From: Ancylobacter koreensis
GTDB taxonomy: Bacteria; Pseudomonadota; Alphaproteobacteria; Rhizobiales; Xanthobacteraceae
Assembly: GCF_023016525.1 (NCBI RefSeq)
Contig: NZ_JALKCG010000001.1
Span: 1,054,001 to 1,118,000 of the forward strand
Reading direction: 5' to 3'
Length of the DNA stretch: 64,000 nt
Part shown: piece after piece, positions 10,805-22,989 of the stretch
Numbering within the stretch: position 1 is the first letter of the stretch
Layout: each line of letters opens with the position of its first letter
The notes under the pieces: generated by a model
Seen by the model: only the letters and a program-made list of their open reading frames with translations
Databases searched by the model: none
What the model was told of the DNA's origin: nothing
Position numbers and translations under genes: made by a program

Positions 10805-11727
10805 GCCCGATCCGCCTCGCCCTTGTCGGCCTCGGCAAGATCGCCCGCGACCAGCACCTTCCCGCCATCGCCGCGACGGAAGGTATCGAGCTGGTGGCCG
10901 TGGCAAGCCGCAACGCGACCCTCGACGGCGTCGCCCATTTCGCCACGCTGGCCGATCTGCTGGCGAGCGGCGAGGCAATCGACGCGGTGGCGCTGTGCAC
11001 CCCGCCGCAGGGCCGGCACGAGCTTGCCGCGCTGGCGCTCAAGGCCGGCAAGCATGTGCTGCTGGAAAAGCCGCCCGGCGCCACGGTGAGCGAGCTCGGC
11101 CCGCTGATCGCGGCGGCGCAGGCGACGGGGCGCACCCTGTTCGCGACCTGGCATTCGCGCTTCGCGCCGGCGGTGGAGCCGGCCCGCGCCTTCCTCGCCG
11201 CGCGCGACATCCGCTCCGTGGCCATCGAGTGGAAGGAGGATGTGCGCGTCTGGCATCCGGGGCAGGAATGGATCTGGGAGCCCGGCGGGCTCGGCGTCTT
11301 CGATCCCGCGATCAACGCGCTGTCGATCCTCACCCGCATCCTGCCGCGCCCGGTGTTCCTCACCGGCGCGAATCTCGCCTTTCCCACCAACCGGGCGGCG
11401 CCGGTCGCGGCTGAGCTGGACATGGCCGACACGGCCGGCGTGCCGATCCGCGCCGAGCTCGATTTCCTGCAGACGGGCCCGCAAACCTGGGACATACGCG
11501 TCGAGACCGATGCGGGCGACCTCACTTTGTCCTCCGGCGGCGCGAAGCTGTTCCACGACGGACGGCCGCTGATCGACGAGCGGGACGCCGAATATGCCGG
11601 CATCTACCGGCATTTCGTCGAGCTGATCGCGGGCGGTGCCAGCGATGTCGACGTCACCCCGCTCGCCCTCGTCGCCGACGCCTTTCTCCTCGGGCGGCGC
11701 AGCATCGTCGCTCCCTTCGAGTACTGA
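10801..11727 (+). CDS. L-arabinose / D-galactose 1-dehydrogenase (Gfo/Idh/MocA family)
   Basis: Oxidises an aldose at C1 to its lactone. N-terminal Rossmann fold [18 protein letters not shown] and the family signature LLEKPPGAT (Lys for catalysis); the second domain contains [32 protein letters not shown], a block characteristic of the arabinose/galactose dehydrogenases of Azospirillum and Pseudomonas. 308 residues is the usual length. L-arabinose, D-galactose and D-fucose share C2-C4 configuration, so one enzyme can serve both branches of this operon. GTG start with GTGA overlap. Confidence 0.85.
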   Translation: MSPIRLALVGLGKIARDQHLPAIAATEGIELVAVASRNATLDGVAHFATLADLLASGEAIDAVALCTPPQGRHELAALALKAGKHVLLEKPPGATVSELGPLIAAAQATGRTLFATWHSRFAPAVEPARAFLAARDIRSVAIEWKEDVRVWHPGQEWIWEPGGLGVFDPAINALSILTRILPRPVFLTGANLAFPTNRAAPVAAELDMADTAGVPIRAELDFLQTGPQTWDIRVETDAGDLTLSSGGAKLFHDGRPLIDERDAEYAGIYRHFVELIAGGASDVDVTPLALVADAFLLGRRSIVAPFEY

Positions 11728-11728
11728 C

Positions 11729-13543
11729 ATGAGCACCCCGCACGGCAAGCCTCCCGCATCCGAGCGCCCGCTCCGCTCCCGCGCCTGGTTCGACAACCCC
11801 GATAACATCGACATGACGGCGCTCTATCTGGAGCGCTACCTGAATTTCGGCCTCAGCCAGGAGGAATTGCAGAGCGGGCGGCCGATCATCGGCATCGCCC
11901 AGACCGGCTCCGACCTCTCGCCTTGCAACCGGCACCACCTCGAACTCGCCAAGCGGGTTCGCGAGGGCATTCGCGAGGCGGGCGGCATCGCCATCGAGTT
12001 TCCGGTGCATCCCATTCAGGAAACCGGCAAGCGGCCGACCGCCGGGCTCGACCGCAACCTCGCCTATCTCGGCCTCGTCGAGGTGCTCTACGGCTACCCG
12101 CTCGACGGCGTGGTGCTGACCATCGGCTGCGACAAGACCACGCCGGCCTGCCTGATGGCGGCGGCGACCGTCAACATTCCCGCGATCGCGCTCTCGGTCG
12201 GGCCGATGCTCAATGGCTGGTACAAGGGCGCGCGCACCGGCTCGGGCACCATCGTGTGGAAAGCCCGCGAGCTGCTCGCCACCGGGGAGATCGACTATCA
12301 GGGCTTCGTAAAGCTGGTCGCCTCCTCGGCGCCGTCCACCGGCTACTGCAACACCATGGGCACGGCGACGACGATGAACTCGCTCGCCGAGGCGCTGGGC
12401 ATGCAACTGCCCGGTTCCGCCGCCATTCCCGCGCCCTATCGCGACCGCCAGGAAGTCGCCTACCGCACCGGCCTGCGCATCGTCGAGATGGTCCACGAGG
12501 ACCTGAAGCCCTCGGACATCCTGACCCGCGACGCCTTCCTCAACGCCATCCGGGTCAACTCCGCCATCGGCGGCTCGACCAACGCGCCGATCCACCTCAA
12601 CGCCCTCGCGCGCCATGTCGGGGTGGAGCTCTCCATCGACGATTGGCAGACCTATGGCGAGGACGTGCCGCTGCTGGTGAACCTCCAGCCGGCCGGGGAG
12701 TATCTCGGCGAGGACTATTACCATGCCGGCGGCGTGCCGGCGGTGGTGAACCAGCTCATGGCACAGGGCCTGATCGCCGAGGACGCGATCACCGCCAATG
12801 GCCGCACGCTGGGCGACAATTGCCGGGCCGCGCGCATCGAGGACGAGGCGGTCATCCGTCCCTATGAGCGGCCGCTGAAGGAGAAGGCCGGCTTCCGCGT
12901 GCTGCGGGGAAACCTGTTCTCCTCCGCCATCATGAAGACCAGCGTGATCTCTCCGGAGTTCCGCGCCCGCTATCTCTCCAACCCGGACGACCCCGAAGCC
13001 TTCGAGGGCCGGGCCGTGGTGTTCGACGGGCCGGAGGACTACCACGCCCGCATCGACGACCCCACGCTGGCCATCGACGAGACGACCGTCCTGTTCATGC
13101 GCGGCGCCGGCCCGGTGGGCTATCCCGGCGCGGCCGAGGTGGTGAACATGCGGGCGCCGGACTACCTCATCAAGGCGGGCGTGAACGCGCTGCCCTGCAT
13201 CGGCGACGGCCGGCAGTCGGGCACCTCCGGCTCGCCCTCCATCCTCAACGCCGCGCCCGAGGCGGCGGCGGGCGGCGGGCTCGCTGTGCTGCGCACCGGC
13301 GACCGGGTGCGCATCGACCTGAGGCGCAACAGCGCCAACATGCTGGTGCCGGAGGAGGAGCTGGAGCGGCGCCGGCAGGAACTGGCGGCGGCGGGCGGCT
13401 ACGCCTACCCCGAAAGCCAGACGCCGTGGCAGGAGATCCAACGCCGCTTCGTCGGCCAGCTCGACACCGGCGCGGTGCTGGAGCCGGCGGTGCGCTACCA
13501 GCGCATCGCCCAGACCAAGGGGATGCCGCGTGACAATCACTAG
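11729..13543 (+). CDS. xylD: D-xylonate dehydratase (IlvD/Edd family)
   Basis: Dehydrates D-xylonate to 2-keto-3-deoxyxylonate in the Weimberg pathway. The 604-residue protein resembles Caulobacter Xyl[22 protein letters not shown] at the start, [56 protein letters not shown] and the C-terminal [16 protein letters not shown]. Cysteines in SPCN, GCDK and GYCN are positioned for the Fe-S cluster. Second dehydratase of the operon, so substrates are probably split between the two. The xylose-specific dehydrogenase (XylB-type) is not in the window. ATG at 11729 lies one base after the previous stop. Confidence 0.85.
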   Translation: MSTPHGKPPASERPLRSRAWFDNPDNIDMTALYLERYLNFGLSQEELQSGRPIIGIAQTGSDLSPCNRHHLELAKRVREGIREAGGIAIEFPVHPIQETGKRPTAGLDRNLAYLGLVEVLYGYPLDGVVLTIGCDKTTPACLMAAATVNIPAIALSVGPMLNGWYKGARTGSGTIVWKARELLATGEIDYQGFVKLVASSAPSTGYCNTMGTATTMNSLAEALGMQLPGSAAIPAPYRDRQEVAYRTGLRIVEMVHEDLKPSDILTRDAFLNAIRVNSAIGGSTNAPIHLNALARHVGVELSIDDWQTYGEDVPLLVNLQPAGEYLGEDYYHAGGVPAVVNQLMAQGLIAEDAITANGRTLGDNCRAARIEDEAVIRPYERPLKEKAGFRVLRGNLFSSAIMKTSVISPEFRARYLSNPDDPEAFEGRAVVFDGPEDYHARIDDPTLAIDETTVLFMRGAGPVGYPGAAEVVNMRAPDYLIKAGVNALPCIGDGRQSGTSGSPSILNAAPEAAAGGGLAVLRTGDRVRIDLRRNSANMLVPEEELERRRQELAAAGGYAYPESQTPWQEIQRRFVGQLDTGAVLEPAVRYQRIAQTKGMPRDNH

Positions 13544-14456
13544 CGCATCACCCTCTGCCATCCTCCCGGCGCCTGAGACCGTGCCCGTCACGGTGCTGTG
13601 CGACGAGCGCTGCCATCTCGGCGAAGGACCGGCCTATGATGCCGCCAGCGACACCGCCTGGTGGTTCGACATTATCGAGCGCCGCCTGTTCGAGGCGCGG
13701 CTCGGCACCGGCGAGATCGTGGTGCACGCGCTGCCGCTGATGGCGAGCGCGCTCGCTACGGTCGACGACGGCCGCCAGATGCTGGCCACCGAACAGGGCC
13801 TGATGCTGCGCGACATCGCAACCGGAGCGCTGGAGATGCTGGCGCCTGTCGAGGCCGCCACGCCCGCCACGCGCTCCAACGACGCGCGGGTGCATCCGAG
13901 CGGCACCTTCTGGTTCAGCACCATGGGCCGGCAGGCCGAGCCCGGCGCCGGGACGATCTACGCCTATCGCGCCGGCACCGTGCAGGCGCTGTTCCCCGGC
14001 ATCACCATTCCCAACGCCATCTGCTTCTCGGCCGATGGCGCGACCGGCTATTTCGCCGATACGGCGGCGAACGCGCTCTACCGCGTGCGCCTTGACCCGG
14101 CGACCGGCCTGCCGCTGGAGGCGCCGGCCGTTATCCATCGCCATCGCGATGAAGGTGGCCTCGACGGCGCCGTGGTCGATGCCGAGGGCCTGCTCTGGTG
14201 CGCCATATGGGGCGGCGCCCGGCTCAATGCCTATTCGCCCGAGGGCGATCCCGTGCGCAGCGTCGCTGTTCCCGCGCGGCAGGCGAGCTGCCCGGTCTTC
14301 GTGGGCCCCGCCTTCGACAGGGTGCTCGTGACGTCGGCCTGGCAGCATATGGACGAGGCGGACCGGGCCGCCGACCCGCATCACGGAAAGACGTTCCTCC
14401 TCGACATCGGGGCGCGCGGGCGGGCAGAGCCGCGCGCCCGGCTGGGGGCGATGTGA
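13530..14456 (+). CDS. SMP-30/gluconolactonase-family aldonolactonase
   Basis: Hydrolyses aldono-lactones (arabino-, galactono- or xylonolactone) made by the 1-dehydrogenase. Six-bladed beta-propeller of 308 residues with metal ligands in GEGP (Glu), [11 protein letters not shown] (Asn/Asp), TIPNAICFS (Asn) and the Asp in [15 protein letters not shown] start at 13530 lies inside the end of xylD (14-base overlap), consistent with coupled translation. No signal peptide, so it acts in the cytoplasm. Confidence 0.87.
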   Translation: MTITSASPSAILPAPETVPVTVLCDERCHLGEGPAYDAASDTAWWFDIIERRLFEARLGTGEIVVHALPLMASALATVDDGRQMLATEQGLMLRDIATGALEMLAPVEAATPATRSNDARVHPSGTFWFSTMGRQAEPGAGTIYAYRAGTVQALFPGITIPNAICFSADGATGYFADTAANALYRVRLDPATGLPLEAPAVIHRHRDEGGLDGAVVDAEGLLWCAIWGGARLNAYSPEGDPVRSVAVPARQASCPVFVGPAFDRVLVTSAWQHMDEADRAADPHHGKTFLLDIGARGRAEPRARLGAM

Positions 14457-15385
14457 TGGCGGGCGTCGCGCATGTGGTCGTCGACTGGGGAACCTCTTCC
14501 TTCCGCCTATGGGCGCTTGATGGCGATGGCCGCGTGCTGGGGGAACGGCGCAGCGCGCAGGGGCTCGCCGCCTCCGGGGCCGAGGGGTTCGAGGCCGTGC
14601 TGGAGGATCACCTCGCCGCGCTCGGCATCGGCGAGGGCGTGCCGGTGATGATGTGCGGCATGGTCGGCTCGCGCGCGGGCTGGGTCGAGGCGGCCTATGT
14701 GGATACCCCGACCCGGCTCGACGATCTCGTGCGGCGGGCCGTCACCGTGCCCTCGGCGAGCCGCCGCATCTGCATCCTGCCCGGCCTCGCGCAGCGCGAC
14801 CCGTCGCAGCCCGATGTGATGCGCGGCGAGGAGACGCAGCTACTGGCGCTCGCGCAGGAGAGCTTCGACGGCATCGCCTGCCTGCCCGGCACCCACAGCA
14901 AATGGGTGGCGATGGACGGGGGCGATGTTACGCGCTTCGCCACCTTCATCACCGGCGAACTGTTCCAGCTGCTGCGCAGCGGCTCGGTGATCGCGCCGGC
15001 CGTCGCCGGGGCGGGGGATGCCAATCCTCTCGACGCTGCTTTCGCGCTGGGCGTGGGCGAGGGGCTCGGCAGTCCCGAGACCCTGAGTGCCGCGCTGTTC
15101 CGGCTGCGGGCGTCGTGGCTTCTGGCCGCGACGGCGCCCTCAGCCGGCCTGTCGCGCCTCTCCGGCCTGCTGATCGGCGCGGAACTGGCGGGTGCCGCGC
15201 GGCTCTTCGGCGATCTGCGCGCCGTGGCGCTGGTGGCGTCTGGACCGCTGGCGCGCGCCTATCGCGTGGCCTTCGAAACGGCCGGAATTGCCGACCCGGT
15301 TCTGTTCGAAGCCGAGGGCTGCGCGCGCGCGGGACTGCACGCCGCCGCGCTCGCCGCTTTCTCCAGGGAAAGGAGCGTCGCATGA
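14456..15385 (+). CDS. dgoK: 2-keto-3-deoxygalactonokinase
   Basis: Phosphorylates 2-keto-3-deoxygalactonate at C6. 309 residues, family length. Visible DgoK motifs: VVDWGTSSFRLW (phosphate-binding), MCGMVGSRAGWVEAAYVDTP, LPGLAQRDPSQPDVMRGEETQLLA, and LPGTHSKWVAM followed by FITGELFQLL. It overlaps the lactonase stop by one base (TGATG) and is followed by the aldolase, the standard dgoK-dgoA pair. With the upstream dehydratase this gives a De Ley-Doudoroff route for D-galactose. Confidence 0.93.
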   Translation: MAGVAHVVVDWGTSSFRLWALDGDGRVLGERRSAQGLAASGAEGFEAVLEDHLAALGIGEGVPVMMCGMVGSRAGWVEAAYVDTPTRLDDLVRRAVTVPSASRRICILPGLAQRDPSQPDVMRGEETQLLALAQESFDGIACLPGTHSKWVAMDGGDVTRFATFITGELFQLLRSGSVIAPAVAGAGDANPLDAAFALGVGEGLGSPETLSAALFRLRASWLLAATAPSAGLSRLSGLLIGAELAGAARLFGDLRAVALVASGPLARAYRVAFETAGIADPVLFEAEGCARAGLHAAALAAFSRERSVA

Positions 15386-16056
15386 ACTCGGCCACGCCAG
15401 TCCGCATTCCCTGGCCGGCGCTGCGGCGCCCGCTGGTGGCGATCCTGCGCGGCCTGCGGCCGGACGAGGCGGAGGGCGTCGTCGGTGCCCTGATCGAGGA
15501 AGGCTTCGAGGCGATCGAGATTCCGCTGAATTCGCCGGACCCGTTCGCCTCCATCGAGGCCGCCGCCCGCCTCGCCCCGCCGGGCGTGCTGATCGGCGCC
15601 GGCACGGTGCTGACGGTGGAGCAGGTCGACCTGCTGAACTATGCCGGCGGGCAATTGATGGTGAGCCCGAATGTCGATGCGCAGGTGATCGGCCGCGCCA
15701 GCCGGCACGGCATGGTGACCATGCCCGGTGTGATGACCCCGACCGAGGCCCTCGCCGCGGTGAAGGCGGGCGCGTCTGCGCTGAAGTTCTTTCCGGCAAA
15801 CCTGCTCGGTCCCGCCCTCATTCAGGCCATCGCGGTGGTCCTGCCGCCCGGCACCGTCGTCGGCGCGGTGGGCGGCGTGGGCGAGAGTGAATTCGCCGCC
15901 TATGCGGGCGCCGGCATCCGCACCTTCGGGCTCGGCTCCAGCCTCTACCGCCCCGGCGCGACCGCCGGCGAGGTGAAGGCGAAGGCCCGCGCCGTCATCG
16001 CGGCCTATGACGCCGCCATCGACCTTTCACAGGAGACACAGCGCGCCGGCCGGTGA
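15382..16056 (+). CDS. dgoA: 2-dehydro-3-deoxy-6-phosphogalactonate aldolase
   Basis: Cleaves KDPGal to pyruvate and glyceraldehyde-3-phosphate. Class I KDPG/KDPGal aldolase fold of 224 residues: LVAILRGLRPDEA with the catalytic Glu in EAIEIPLNSPDP, GAGTVLTVEQV, and the Schiff-base Lys in ALKFFPANLLGP. LRGLRP and IPLNSP favour KDPGal over KDPG aldolase. ATGA overlap with dgoK. Ends the enzyme part of the block; a 93-bp gap then leads to chvE and may hold a secondary promoter. Confidence 0.92.
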   Translation: MNSATPVRIPWPALRRPLVAILRGLRPDEAEGVVGALIEEGFEAIEIPLNSPDPFASIEAAARLAPPGVLIGAGTVLTVEQVDLLNYAGGQLMVSPNVDAQVIGRASRHGMVTMPGVMTPTEALAAVKAGASALKFFPANLLGPALIQAIAVVLPPGTVVGAVGGVGESEFAAYAGAGIRTFGLGSSLYRPGATAGEVKAKARAVIAAYDAAIDLSQETQRAGR

Positions 16057-16149
16057 GGCGCGCCCCCGGATGCGGCCTGTCCGCCAACAACCCGGCACGC
16101 CAAAGGCGGCCAAGGAAACGCAGAACATGGAACGCTCAAGGAGCTGACG

Positions 16150-17220
16150 ATGACACGCCTCACGACGCTTTTCTCCGCCGCTGCGCTCGCGCTCGGCGCC
16201 GTCTCCCTCGCCCTTCCGGCCTCGGCCCAGGACAAGGGCACGGTCGGCATCGCCATGCCGACCAAATCCTCCGCGCGCTGGATCGCCGACGGCGACAATA
16301 TGGTGAAGGTGCTGAAGGAGCGCGGCTACACCACCGACCTGCAATATGCCGAGGACGACATTCCCAACCAGCTCTCGCAGATCGAGAACATGGTGACGAA
16401 GGGCGCGAAGGTGCTGGTGATCGCCTCCATCGACGGCACCACGCTCTCGGACGTCCTCAAGCAGGCGCACGCCCAGGGCATCAAGGTCATTGCCTATGAC
16501 CGGCTCATCCGCGATACGCCCAACGTCGACTACTACGCGACCTTCGACAATTTCCAGGTCGGCGTGCTGCAGGCGGAATCGCTGCTGAAGGGCCTCGGCT
16601 ATCCCCAGAACAAGGGGCCGTTCAACGTCGAGCTGTTCGGCGGCTCGCCGGACGACAACAACGCCTACTTCTTCTACGACGGCGCCATGTCGGTGCTGAA
16701 GCCGCTGATCGACAACGGCACGCTGAAGGTCGCCTCCGGCCAGATGGGCATGGACAAGGTGTCGACCCTGCGCTGGGACGGCGCCACCGCCCAGGCCCGC
16801 ATGGATAACCTGCTCAGCGCCTACTACACCGACAAGAAGCTCGACGGCGTGCTCTCGCCCTATGACGGCTTGTCCATCGGCATCCTGTCGTCGCTGAAGG
16901 GCGTCGGCTACGGCTCGGGCGGCCAGAAGATGCCGGTCGTGACCGGGCAGGACGCCGAAGTGCCCTCGGTCAAGTCGATCCTGGCCGGCGAACAGTACTC
17001 CACCATCTTCAAGGACACGCGCGACCTCGCCAAGGTGACCGCCGACATGGTCGACGCCACCCTGTCGGGCAAGCAGCCCACGGTCAACGATACCAAGACC
17101 TACAATAACGGGGTCAAGGTGGTGCCGTCCTATCTCCTCAAGCCCGTCGTGGTCGACAAGGGCAATTGGGAGCAGGTGCTGATCGGCTCCGGCTACTACA
17201 AGCCGGGCCAGGTCAACTGA
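16150..17220 (+). CDS. chvE: Multiple-monosaccharide-binding periplasmic protein, ChvE-type
   Basis: Periplasmic receptor binding arabinose, galactose, glucose or xylose; in Agrobacterium ChvE also signals sugar to VirA and chemotaxis. 356 residues with a signal peptide ending ASA-QDKG. ChvE-like features: [75 protein letters not shown] and the C-terminal VLIGSGYYK. Ribosome site AAGGAGCTGACG. Followed by gguA and gguB in the usual order. Whether the host uses it for signalling cannot be judged here. Confidence 0.93.
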   Translation: MTRLTTLFSAAALALGAVSLALPASAQDKGTVGIAMPTKSSARWIADGDNMVKVLKERGYTTDLQYAEDDIPNQLSQIENMVTKGAKVLVIASIDGTTLSDVLKQAHAQGIKVIAYDRLIRDTPNVDYYATFDNFQVGVLQAESLLKGLGYPQNKGPFNVELFGGSPDDNNAYFFYDGAMSVLKPLIDNGTLKVASGQMGMDKVSTLRWDGATAQARMDNLLSAYYTDKKLDGVLSPYDGLSIGILSSLKGVGYGSGGQKMPVVTGQDAEVPSVKSILAGEQYSTIFKDTRDLAKVTADMVDATLSGKQPTVNDTKTYNNGVKVVPSYLLKPVVVDKGNWEQVLIGSGYYKPGQVN

Positions 17221-17254
17221 GGTCTGAACTGACGTCGCGTACGGGCGTCGACGT

Positions 17255-17279
17255 CCGCGCCGGCCGGTGGCCGGCGCGG
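17255..17279 (+). other. Intercistronic hairpin between chvE and gguA
   Basis: CCGCGCCGGCC-GGT-GGCCGGCGCGG is a perfect 11-bp stem with a 3-base loop, 34 bases after the chvE stop and 20 before gguA. No T-tract follows. As with the ytfQ hairpin, it probably protects the receptor mRNA or attenuates read-through. Confidence 0.65.
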
Positions 17280-17299
17280 GTTCGGCGCGGGAGAACCGC

Positions 17300-18846
<1,547 letters not shown>

Positions 18847-18850
<4 letters not shown>

Positions 18851-20040
18851 GCGAGACCAGCGAGAGCGCGCTGAAGAAGCCGCACCATGCCGGCTTCCTG
18901 AAGAACAATCTGCGCGAATACGGCATGCTGATCTCGCTCTGCGCGATCATGGTGTTCTTCGAGGTGGTGACCGGCGGCACGCTGATGCGTCCGCTCAACC
19001 TGACCAATCTCGTGCTGCAGAACAGCTACATCGTTATCATGGCGCTGGGCATGCTGCTGATCATCGTCACCGGCCATATCGACCTGTCGGTCGGCTCGGT
19101 GGCGGGCTTCATCGGCGCGGTGGCGGCGGTATTGATGGTGCGGTTCGACCTGCATCCCATTCCCGCCGTGGTGATCTGCCTGGCGCTCGGCGGGCTGATC
19201 GGCGCGGCGCAGGGCTATTGGGTGGCCTATTTCAAGATCCCGTCCTTCATCGTGACCCTCGCCGGCATGCTGGTGTTCAAGGGGCTCGCGCTCGCCATCC
19301 TCGCCGGCCAGTCCGTCGGCCCTTTCCCCACCGGGTTCCAGCGGCTCTCCTCCGGCTTCATTCCCGAATTCGTCCCCGATGCCGGCGCGCTCTACCCCAC
19401 CTCGCTGGCGCTCGGCGCGGTGCTGGCCGTCTCGCTGGTCTGGCTCAATTTTCGCGGCCGCGCCCGGCAAGAGGCGCATCACATCGAGACCGAGCCCTAC
19501 GGCTTCTTCCTGGCCAAGAACGCGGTGCTGTTCGCCATCATCGTCTATTTCGCCTACCTCATCGCTTCGCATCGCGGCCTGCCCAACGTGCTGGTGATCA
19601 TGGCGGCGCTGATCGCGCTCTATGCCTTCGTGACGACGCGCACGACCATCGGCCGGCAGATCTACGCCGTCGGCGGCAATGAGAAGGCGGCGAAGCTCTC
19701 GGGCATCAAGACCGAGCGGCTCACCTTCCTCACCTTCGTGAACATGGGCGTGCTAGCCGCGCTCGCCGGCCTGATCTTCGCCGCCCGGCTGAACACCGCG
19801 ACGCCGAAGGCCGGTCTCGGCTTCGAGCTGGACGTCATCGCCGCCTGCTTCATCGGCGGCGCCTCGGCCTATGGCGGCGTCGGGCGGGTGGGCGGCGCCG
19901 TCATCGGTGCGCTGATCATGGGCGTGATGAACAACGGCATGTCGATCCTCGGCATCGGCATCGACTACCAGCAGGTCATCAAGGGCCTGGTCCTGCTCGG
20001 CGCGGTCTGCCTCGACGTCTACAACCAGAAGCGGGCCTAG
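18847..20040 (+). CDS. gguB: Sugar ABC transporter permease, GguB/MmsB-type
   Basis: Permease of the ChvE importer, 397 residues, longer than ribose-type permeases because of an extra charged loop (about residues 200-225, RGRARQEAHHIETEPYGFF) between membrane segments, a feature of the xylose/multi-sugar branch. Other family motifs: GHIDLSVGSVAGFIGA, KIPSFIVTLAGMLVFKG, YAVGGNEKAAKLSGI and AACFIGGASAYGGVG. Last gene of the 19-kb block; it ends 18 bp before the convergent gamma-glutamyltransferase gene. Confidence 0.93.
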
Positions 20041-20058
20041 CCGGGCGCGGCGATCGGC

Positions 20059-21648
20059 TCAGAAGCCCATCGCCGCGCCGTCGCTGCGGGGGTCCCCGGC
20101 GCCTTCGAGCGTTCCGTCGGGGCGCCGGACGATGGCGCCGGCATGTCCCATCATCGCGTCGAAGGCCGGCACCATCTCGACATCGTGGCCCGCCGCGCGA
20201 AGCGCCGCGACGAGCTCCGGCGGGAAGCGGTCTTCGAGCTTCAGCGAGACGGTCTCCGCCCCCCAGGTCCGCCCGAGCAGCCAGCGCGGCGCGGTGATCG
20301 CCGCCTGCAGCTCCTGCCCGAAGAAGGCGTAGCGCGAGAACAGCGCGGCCTGCGTCTGCGGCTGGCCCTCGCCGCCCATCGTGCCATAGACCATGTGCCG
20401 CCCGTCGGCGAAGCTGGCCATGGCGGGGTTCAGCGTGTGGAACGGCTTGCGGCCCGGCGCGAGGACGCGCGGCCCGGTGCCGGCGAGGGCGAAGCTGGAG
20501 CCGCGATTCTGCCAGACGATGCCGGTCTGCGGCAGCACGACGCCCGATCCGAACTCGAAATAGATGCTCTGGATGAAGCTGGCGGCGAGGCCCTCGCCGT
20601 CGATGGCACCGAGCCACACCGTGTCGCCGGCGGAGGGCGGCACCGGCCAGGGCAGGGCACGGGCGGGGTCGATGCGGGCGGCGAGACGGTCGAGGACAGC
20701 CGGGTCGAGGAAGGTGCGCGGGTCCTCGCTCATGGCGTCGGGATCGCCGACCACGCGGTCACGCACCAGAAAGGCCTGCTTGGTAGCCTCGACCAGCCCG
20801 TGCAGATGCGCGAAGCCCTCCGCCTCGCGCACGCCGAGCCGGCTGAACAGAGCGAGGATCATCAGCGAGGCCAGCCCCTGCGTCGGCGGCGGGAAGTTGA
20901 ACAGCCGGACGCCGGGCAGATCGACCTGAAGCGGCGCCACGCGCGTGGCGCGGCAGCCGGCCAGATCGTCTTGCGTCACCGGCGAGCCGGCGGCGGCGAG
21001 ATCGTGGGCGATGTCGCGGGCGAGCGGGCCGCGATAGAAGCTCTCGGTGCCCTCCCGGCCGAGGCGCTCCAGCGTGTCCGCCAGCGCGGGGAGCTTCATC
21101 GTCGCGCCGGTGGCGGGCGCGGCGCCGTCCGCCAGAAAGGTGTCGGCGAAGCCCGGCACGTCGGCGAGTTCCGGCCGCTTCTCGGCGGTCAGCTGGCTCT
21201 GGCTGGCGGTGACGGCGAAGCCGTTGCGGGCATGCCAGGCGGCATCCTCAAGGAGGCGGGAGAGCGGCAGCCGCCCGCCGCGCCCGGCGCTGAGCGCCAG
21301 CGCCTCCCCCCAGCCGGCGACGGTGCCGGCGGTCGTATTGGCCGCCAGCGGCCCGCGCTGGGGTATCGCCGACAGGCCCGACCGCGCATAGAGCTCCGGC
21401 GTCGCGGCGGCCGCAGCGCGGCTGCAGGCATCGATGCCGACCGGGGTCTCTCCCGGCGCACCGATCAGCCAGAAGCCGTCGCCGCCGATGGCGGTCATGT
21501 GCGGATAGACCACGGCCAGCGCCGCCGCCATGGCGAGCGTCGCCTCCACGGCGTTGCCGCCCTCGCGCAGGACGCGCAGCCCCGCCTCGCTGGCGAGATG
21601 GTGCGGGGACGTCACCATGCCGCGACGGGCGCGAACAGTATTCAGCAT
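20059..21648 (-). CDS. Gamma-glutamyltransferase-family N-terminal nucleophile hydrolase
   Basis: Self-processing Ntn hydrolase that in known relatives transfers or hydrolyses gamma-glutamyl groups. 529 residues: N-terminal MVTSPHHLASEAGLRVLREGGNAVEA, the candidate nucleophile T343 in GDTVWLGAIDGEG, and the small-subunit motif GTMGGEGQPQTQ. GDTVWLG differs from the TTH of classical GGTs, so the acceptor or acyl group may differ. No signal peptide, unlike exported GGTs, implying cytosolic action on an imported compound. It is the last gene after a TRAP transporter, 15 bp behind DctM. Substrate unknown. Confidence 0.82.
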   Translation of the reverse strand: MLNTVRARRGMVTSPHHLASEAGLRVLREGGNAVEATLAMAAALAVVYPHMTAIGGDGFWLIGAPGETPVGIDACSRAAAAATPELYARSGLSAIPQRGPLAANTTAGTVAGWGEALALSAGRGGRLPLSRLLEDAAWHARNGFAVTASQSQLTAEKRPELADVPGFADTFLADGAAPATGATMKLPALADTLERLGREGTESFYRGPLARDIAHDLAAAGSPVTQDDLAGCRATRVAPLQVDLPGVRLFNFPPPTQGLASLMILALFSRLGVREAEGFAHLHGLVEATKQAFLVRDRVVGDPDAMSEDPRTFLDPAVLDRLAARIDPARALPWPVPPSAGDTVWLGAIDGEGLAASFIQSIYFEFGSGVVLPQTGIVWQNRGSSFALAGTGPRVLAPGRKPFHTLNPAMASFADGRHMVYGTMGGEGQPQTQAALFSRYAFFGQELQAAITAPRWLLGRTWGAETVSLKLEDRFPPELVAALRAAGHDVEMVPAFDAMMGHAGAIVRRPDGTLEGAGDPRSDGAAMGF

Positions 21649-21663
21649 CTGGATGGACTCCGG

Positions 21664-22989
21664 CTACCAGCCGATCGCCTTCGGCAGCCAGGTCGCCACC
21701 GAGGGGAAGGTGAAGAGCAGCGCCACGGCCAAGATCTGCAGCCCGATGAACGGAACGACGCCGCGATAGATGTCGCCGGTCGATACTTCCGGCGGCGCCA
21801 CCCCGCGCAGGTAGAACAGCGCCCAGCCGAACGGCGGGGTCAGGAAGGAGGTCTGCAGCACGGTGGCGATGAGCGCCGCCGCCCAGACGAGGTCGACATG
21901 CGCGTTGATCATCAGCGGCAGGAACATCGGCACCACGATGTAGCTGATCTCGATCCACTCGATGAAGAAGCCGAGGATGAAGATGATCAGCAGCATGAAG
22001 ATGAGGATGCCGTCCGTGCCGCCCGGCACCAGCGCGAAAGCGTCGTGCACCAGCCTCTCGCCGCCGAGCCCGCGAAAGGCGAGGGCGAAGACCTGCGAGC
22101 AGATGAGCACGAAGAACATCATCGCGGTGATGCGCGCCGTGCTCTGCACCGTCGCCACCAGCGTCTTCACGGTGAAGCGGCCGGAGACGGCGGCGACCAG
22201 TATGGAGCCGAGCGCGCCCATGCTGGCGGCCTCCGTCGGCGCCGCGACGCCGCCGATGATGGACCCGAGAACGGCAAGGACAAGGCCGATCGGCGGCAGG
22301 CCGACCTTCAGTGCCTTCAGCCACAACTCCTTGCGCGGCATGGCGCGCCGCTCTTCCAGCGGAATGGCGGGCACTTTTTCGGGCCAGACGATGCCGACCA
22401 CGATCATGTAGATGCAGAAGATGCCGGTCAGCATCAGGCCCGGCATCAGCGCGGCGGCGAACAGCGTGCCGACGGATTCGCCGAGAATGTCGGCGAGCAG
22501 GATCAGGATGGTCGAGGGCGGGATGAGCTGGCCCAGCGTGCCGGAGGCGCAGATGGCGCCGCAGGACAGGCTCTTGTCGTAGCCGCGCCGCAGCAGGGTC
22601 GGCAGGGTGAGCAGGCCGAGCGTGACGATGGTGGCGCCGACGATGCCGGTAGTGGCGCCCATCAGCATGCCCACCAGCACGATGCCGAGTCCCATGCCGC
22701 CGCGCAGCCCGCCCGAGAGATGGCCGATCACCTCCATCAGCTCGTCGGCGAGGCGCGACTTCTCCAGCATCACGCCCATGAACACGAAGAGCGGGATGGC
22801 GATCAGCGTGTAATTGGCGGTGACGCCGTAGATGCGCGCCGGCAGCAGGCCGAACAGCGTCGTGCCGAAGCCCAGCCAGCCGAAGAAGAAGCCGCTGATC
22901 GCCAGCGTGAGCGCCACCGGCACGCCGATGATCAGCATGACGAAGAAGGAGGCGATGCAGGCGATCGCCAGAATCTCGTTATAGGGCAT
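21664..22989 (-). CDS. TRAP transporter large permease (DctM type)
   Basis: Ion-driven carrier subunit with about 12 hydrophobic segments in 441 residues. Family motifs: IPLFVFMGVMLEKSRLADEL, GGLRGGMGLGIVLVGMLMGATTGIVGA, CGAICASGTLGQLIPPSTILILLA and SFLTPPFGWALFYLRGVAP. It overlaps the small permease by 11 bases. The large loop VPAIPLEERRAMPRKELW is typical of the keto-acid/amino-acid-type TRAP subgroup, but ligand class cannot be fixed from the permease. Confidence 0.92.
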   Translation of the reverse strand: MPYNEILAIACIASFFVMLIIGVPVALTLAISGFFFGWLGFGTTLFGLLPARIYGVTANYTLIAIPLFVFMGVMLEKSRLADELMEVIGHLSGGLRGGMGLGIVLVGMLMGATTGIVGATIVTLGLLTLPTLLRRGYDKSLSCGAICASGTLGQLIPPSTILILLADILGESVGTLFAAALMPGLMLTGIFCIYMIVVGIVWPEKVPAIPLEERRAMPRKELWLKALKVGLPPIGLVLAVLGSIIGGVAAPTEAASMGALGSILVAAVSGRFTVKTLVATVQSTARITAMMFFVLICSQVFALAFRGLGGERLVHDAFALVPGGTDGILIFMLLIIFILGFFIEWIEISYIVVPMFLPLMINAHVDLVWAAALIATVLQTSFLTPPFGWALFYLRGVAPPEVSTGDIYRGVVPFIGLQILAVALLFTFPSVATWLPKAIGW